A stretch of 64,000 nt of DNA, from NCBI GenBank assembly GCA_033782935.1, contig JAWQEG010000710.1:2480001-2544000 (forward strand). Direction: 5' to 3'. The notes beneath the pieces are model-generated. The model saw only the letters and a list, made by a program, of their open reading frames with translations, was not told the DNA's origin and made no database searches. Position numbers and translations under genes: made by a program. This stretch comes from Petrolisthes cinctipes (Eukaryota; Arthropoda; Malacostraca; Decapoda; Porcellanidae). This document shows, piece by piece, positions 61,588-64,000 of this stretch (positions within the stretch are counted from its first letter, which is position 1; every line of letters begins with the position of its first letter).

Positions 61588-64000
61588 GTAGGCATGTACA
61601 GATCGCTTCTGGGACCCCAAAATATCAAATTTTCGGGTGTTTTGAGCCAGAATTTGAGATATAAACCGGTACTGAAGATGCTTGTACATATCGACTTTTC
61701 GGCACCTAAAACATCGATTTTGAGCATGTTTTGGGCCTGTATTTTGAAAAATACTCTAACACGGAGTAGGCATGTACAGATCGCTTCTGGGACCCCCAAA
61801 TATCTAATTTTCGGGTGGTTTGAGCCTGAATTTGAGATATAAACGGGTACAGAAGATGCATGCACATATCGACTTTTGGGCACCTAAAATATCGATTTTG
61901 AGCATGTTTTGAGCCTATATTTTGAAAACATTCTAGCACTGAGTAGGCATGTACAGATCGCTTCTGGGACCCCAAAATATCGACTTTTCGGGTGTTTTGG
62001 GCCTTAATTTGAGATATCGACTTTTTGGCACTAAAAATATCGATTTTTAGCATGTTTTTAGCCTATATTTTGAAAATATTCTAGCACTGAGTAGGCATGT
62101 ACAGATTGCTTCTGGGACCAGAATATATTGAATTTTCGTGTGTTTTGAGCCTGAATTTGAGATATAAACGGGTACAGAAGATACATGCACATATTGACTT
62201 TGGGCATCTAAAATATCGATTTTCAGCATGTTTTGGGCATGTATTTTGAAAATACTCTAACACGGAGTAGGCATGTACAGATCGCTTCTGGGACCCCAAA
62301 ATATCGAATTTTCGGGTGTTTTGAGCCTGAATTTGAGATATAAACGGGTACTGAAGATGCATGCACATATCGACTTTTTGGCACCTAAAACATCGATTTT
62401 GAGCATGTTTTGGAACTGTATTTTGAAAATACTCTAACACGGAGTAGGCATGTACAGATCGCTTCTGGGACACCTAAATATCGAAGTTTCGGGTGTTTTG
62501 GGACTGAATTTGAGATATAAACGAGTACTGAAGATGCATGCACATATCGACTTTTGGTCACCTAAAATATCGATTTTGAGCATGTTTTTAGCCTATATTT
62601 TGAAAACATTCTAGCACTGAGTAGGCATGTACAGATCGCTTCTGGGACCCCAAAATATCGAATTTTCGGGTGTTTAGGGCCAGAAATTGAGATATAAACG
62701 AGTACAGAAGATGCATGCACATATCGACTTTTGGGCACCTAAAAGATCGATTTTCTGTATGTTTTTGGCCTGTATTTTGAAAATACTCTAACACGGATTA
62801 GGCATGTACAGATCGCTTCAGGGACCCCTAAATATCGAATTTTCGGGTGTTTTGGGCCTTAATTTGAGATATCGACTTTTTGGCACATAAAATATCGATT
62901 TTTAGCATGTTTTTAGCCTATATTTTGAAAATATTCTAGCACTGAGTAGGCATGTACAGATTGCTTCTGGGACCCCAAAATATTGAATTTTCAGGTTTTA
63001 AGGGCCAGAATTTGAGATATTAACGGGTACAGAAGATGCATGCACATATCGACTTTTGGGCACCTAATAGATCGATTTTCAGTATGTTTTTGGCCTGTAT
63101 TTTGAAAATACTCTAACACGGAGTAGGCATGTACAGATCGCTTCTGGGACCCCTAAATATCAAATTTTCTGGTGTTTTGGGACTGAATTTGAGATATCGA
63201 CTTTTTGGCACCTAAAAGATCGATTTTTAGCATGTTTTGGGCATATATTTTGAAAATATTCTAGCACTGAGTAGGCATGTACAGATTGCTTCTGGGACCC
63301 CAAAATATTGAATTTTCGGGTGTGTTGAGCCTGAATTTGAGATATAAACGGGTACAGAAGATGCATGCACAAATCGACTTTTGGGCACATAAACGATCGA
63401 TTTTCAGTATGTTTTTGGCCTGTATTTTGAAAATACTCTAACACGGAGTAGGCATGTACAGATCGCTTCTTGGACCCCTAAATATCGAATTTTCGGGTGT
63501 TTTGGGACTGAATTTGAGATATCGACTTTTTGGCACCTAAAATATAGATTTTTAGCATGTTTTTAGCCTTTATTTTGAAAATATTCTAGCACTGAGTAGG
63601 CATGTACAGATTGCTTCTGGGACCCCAAAATATTGAATTTTCGGGTGTATTGAGCCTGAATTTGAGATATAAACAGATACAGAAGATACATGCACATATT
63701 GACTTTTGGCTTCTAAAATATCGATTTTCAGCATGTTTTGGTCATGTATTTTGAAAATACTCTAACACGGAGTAGGCATGTACAGATCGCTTCTGGGATC
63801 TCAAAATATTGAATTTTCGGGTGTTTTGAGCCTGAATTGGAGATATAAACAAGTACTGAAGATGCATGCACATATCGACTTTTGGGCCCCTAAAATATCG
63901 ATTTTGAGCATGTTTTGAGCCTATATTTTGAAAACATTCTAGCACTGAGTAGGCATGTACAGATCGCTTCTGAGACCCCAAAATATCGAATTTTCTGGTG
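61588..64000 (+). repeat. HOR4 unit, copy 4, cut by the window edge
   Basis: Equal to 53,248-55,660 at a constant offset of 8,340, including the 1,874-bp deletion hybrid at 63,271-63,350. The array continues beyond base 64,000. Few differences were noticed (54,765 A versus 63,105 G; 53,810 A versus 62,150 C). Confidence 0.92.

Larger units (their letters stand above)
1..64000 (+). repeat. Satellite DNA array, ~177-bp monomer family, spans the whole window
   Basis: The whole window is head-to-tail copies of one monomer, always in the same orientation. Each monomer starts near GTAGGCATGTACAG, continues through AAAATATCGAATTTTCGGG, GATATAAACGGGTAC, GATGCATGCACATAT and AAAATATCGATTTT, and ends near TTGAAAATACTCTAACAC. 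Marker spacings counted over 1-8,049, 14,635-30,279 and 35,882-47,097 are 176-179, 146-149, 157-159 or 167 bp, with rare exceptions (181 bp at 40,942, about 142 bp at 44,279 and 162 bp after it). No inversion, transposon insertion or unique-sequence gap was seen. Such an array is typical of eukaryotic centromeric or pericentromeric DNA; that location is inferred. I do not recognise the family as alpha satellite, Arabidopsis CEN178 or another named satellite. Confidence 0.97.

Noticed and set aside
1..64000. CRISPR array
   Set aside because: There are no conserved short repeats separated by unique spacers. The whole 147-177 bp unit repeats, and the between-marker sequence is as conserved as the marker.
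1..64000. Alpha satellite or Arabidopsis-type centromere satellite
   Set aside because: The monomer size is similar, but the sequence does not show the landmarks I know from either family, and no full CENP-B box is present. Similar length alone is not evidence of homology.
1..64000. Telomeric repeats, rRNA, tRNA or retroelement fragments
   Set aside because: I looked for TTAGGG/TTTAGGG runs, tRNA box A/B arrangement, rRNA-like blocks and reverse-transcriptase or LTR features and saw none; the TTAGGC near 15,784 and similar places is only a marker variant.
35882..64000. HOR4 copy lengths as an assembly artefact
   Set aside because: Not excluded, but less likely: the copies differ by private substitutions (for example 42,730 versus 49,560) and by distinct deletions with clean hybrid monomers, which simple read-stacking duplication would not produce. 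Read depth would settle it.

Overview
All 64,000 bases are one uninterrupted tandem-repeat (satellite DNA) array. I find no gene, RNA gene, transposable element or unique-sequence island. Every stretch aligns, in the same orientation, to one monomer of about 177 bp (about 60% A+T in the example counted), or to shortened forms of it (about 147, 158 and 167 bp). Short ORFs are plentiful, but they follow from the repeat: 177 and 147 are both multiples of three, so a frame that is open in one monomer stays open in the next. An array this long, AT-rich and ordered into higher-order repeats (HORs) points to centromeric or pericentromeric heterochromatin of a eukaryote. A plant is possible because of monomer size and CG-to-TG variation, but the family matches no satellite I can name, so the organism stays open.

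The hierarchy has at least four levels. (1) Each 177-bp monomer is itself a diverged dimer of about 89 + 88 bp. (2) Monomers differ by a 29-bp deletion in the first half (147-148 bp class) or an 18-bp deletion in the second half (157-159 bp class, seen only left of about 14.3 kb). (3) Monomers are grouped into HOR units. (4) HOR units are duplicated, often with in-register loss of whole monomers.

Layout. 1 to about 14,820 is HOR1, alternating long units (L, 4,201 bp, 25 monomers) and short units (S, 2,707 bp, 16 monomers), giving a 6,908-bp, 41-monomer super-period. About 14,635 to 23,750 is HOR2, a 23-monomer unit of 3,827 bp present twice plus a shortened third copy; its own interior is three related sub-blocks. 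About 23,750 to 26,975 is a transition zone of small tandem duplications (dimers of 324/315 bp, trimers of 531 bp, a tetramer of 669 bp). 26,976 to about 34,140 is HOR3, a 20-monomer unit of 3,303 bp followed by copies that lost 3 and then 6 monomers. About 34,140 to 64,000 is HOR4: one complete 67-monomer unit of 11,215 bp (35,882-47,096), a truncated copy before it, and copies of 6,151 bp, 8,340 bp and a cut-off fourth copy after it. Every length change among HOR4 copies is explained by losses of whole monomers (4, 6, 11 or 26).

Unit boundaries are set at a recurring GTAGGCAT marker, or its variant, chosen as the first base of each monomer; a tandem array has no natural start, so the phase is arbitrary. 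All periods and offsets were counted by hand from the printed sequence. Identity statements are by eye and not from an alignment program.
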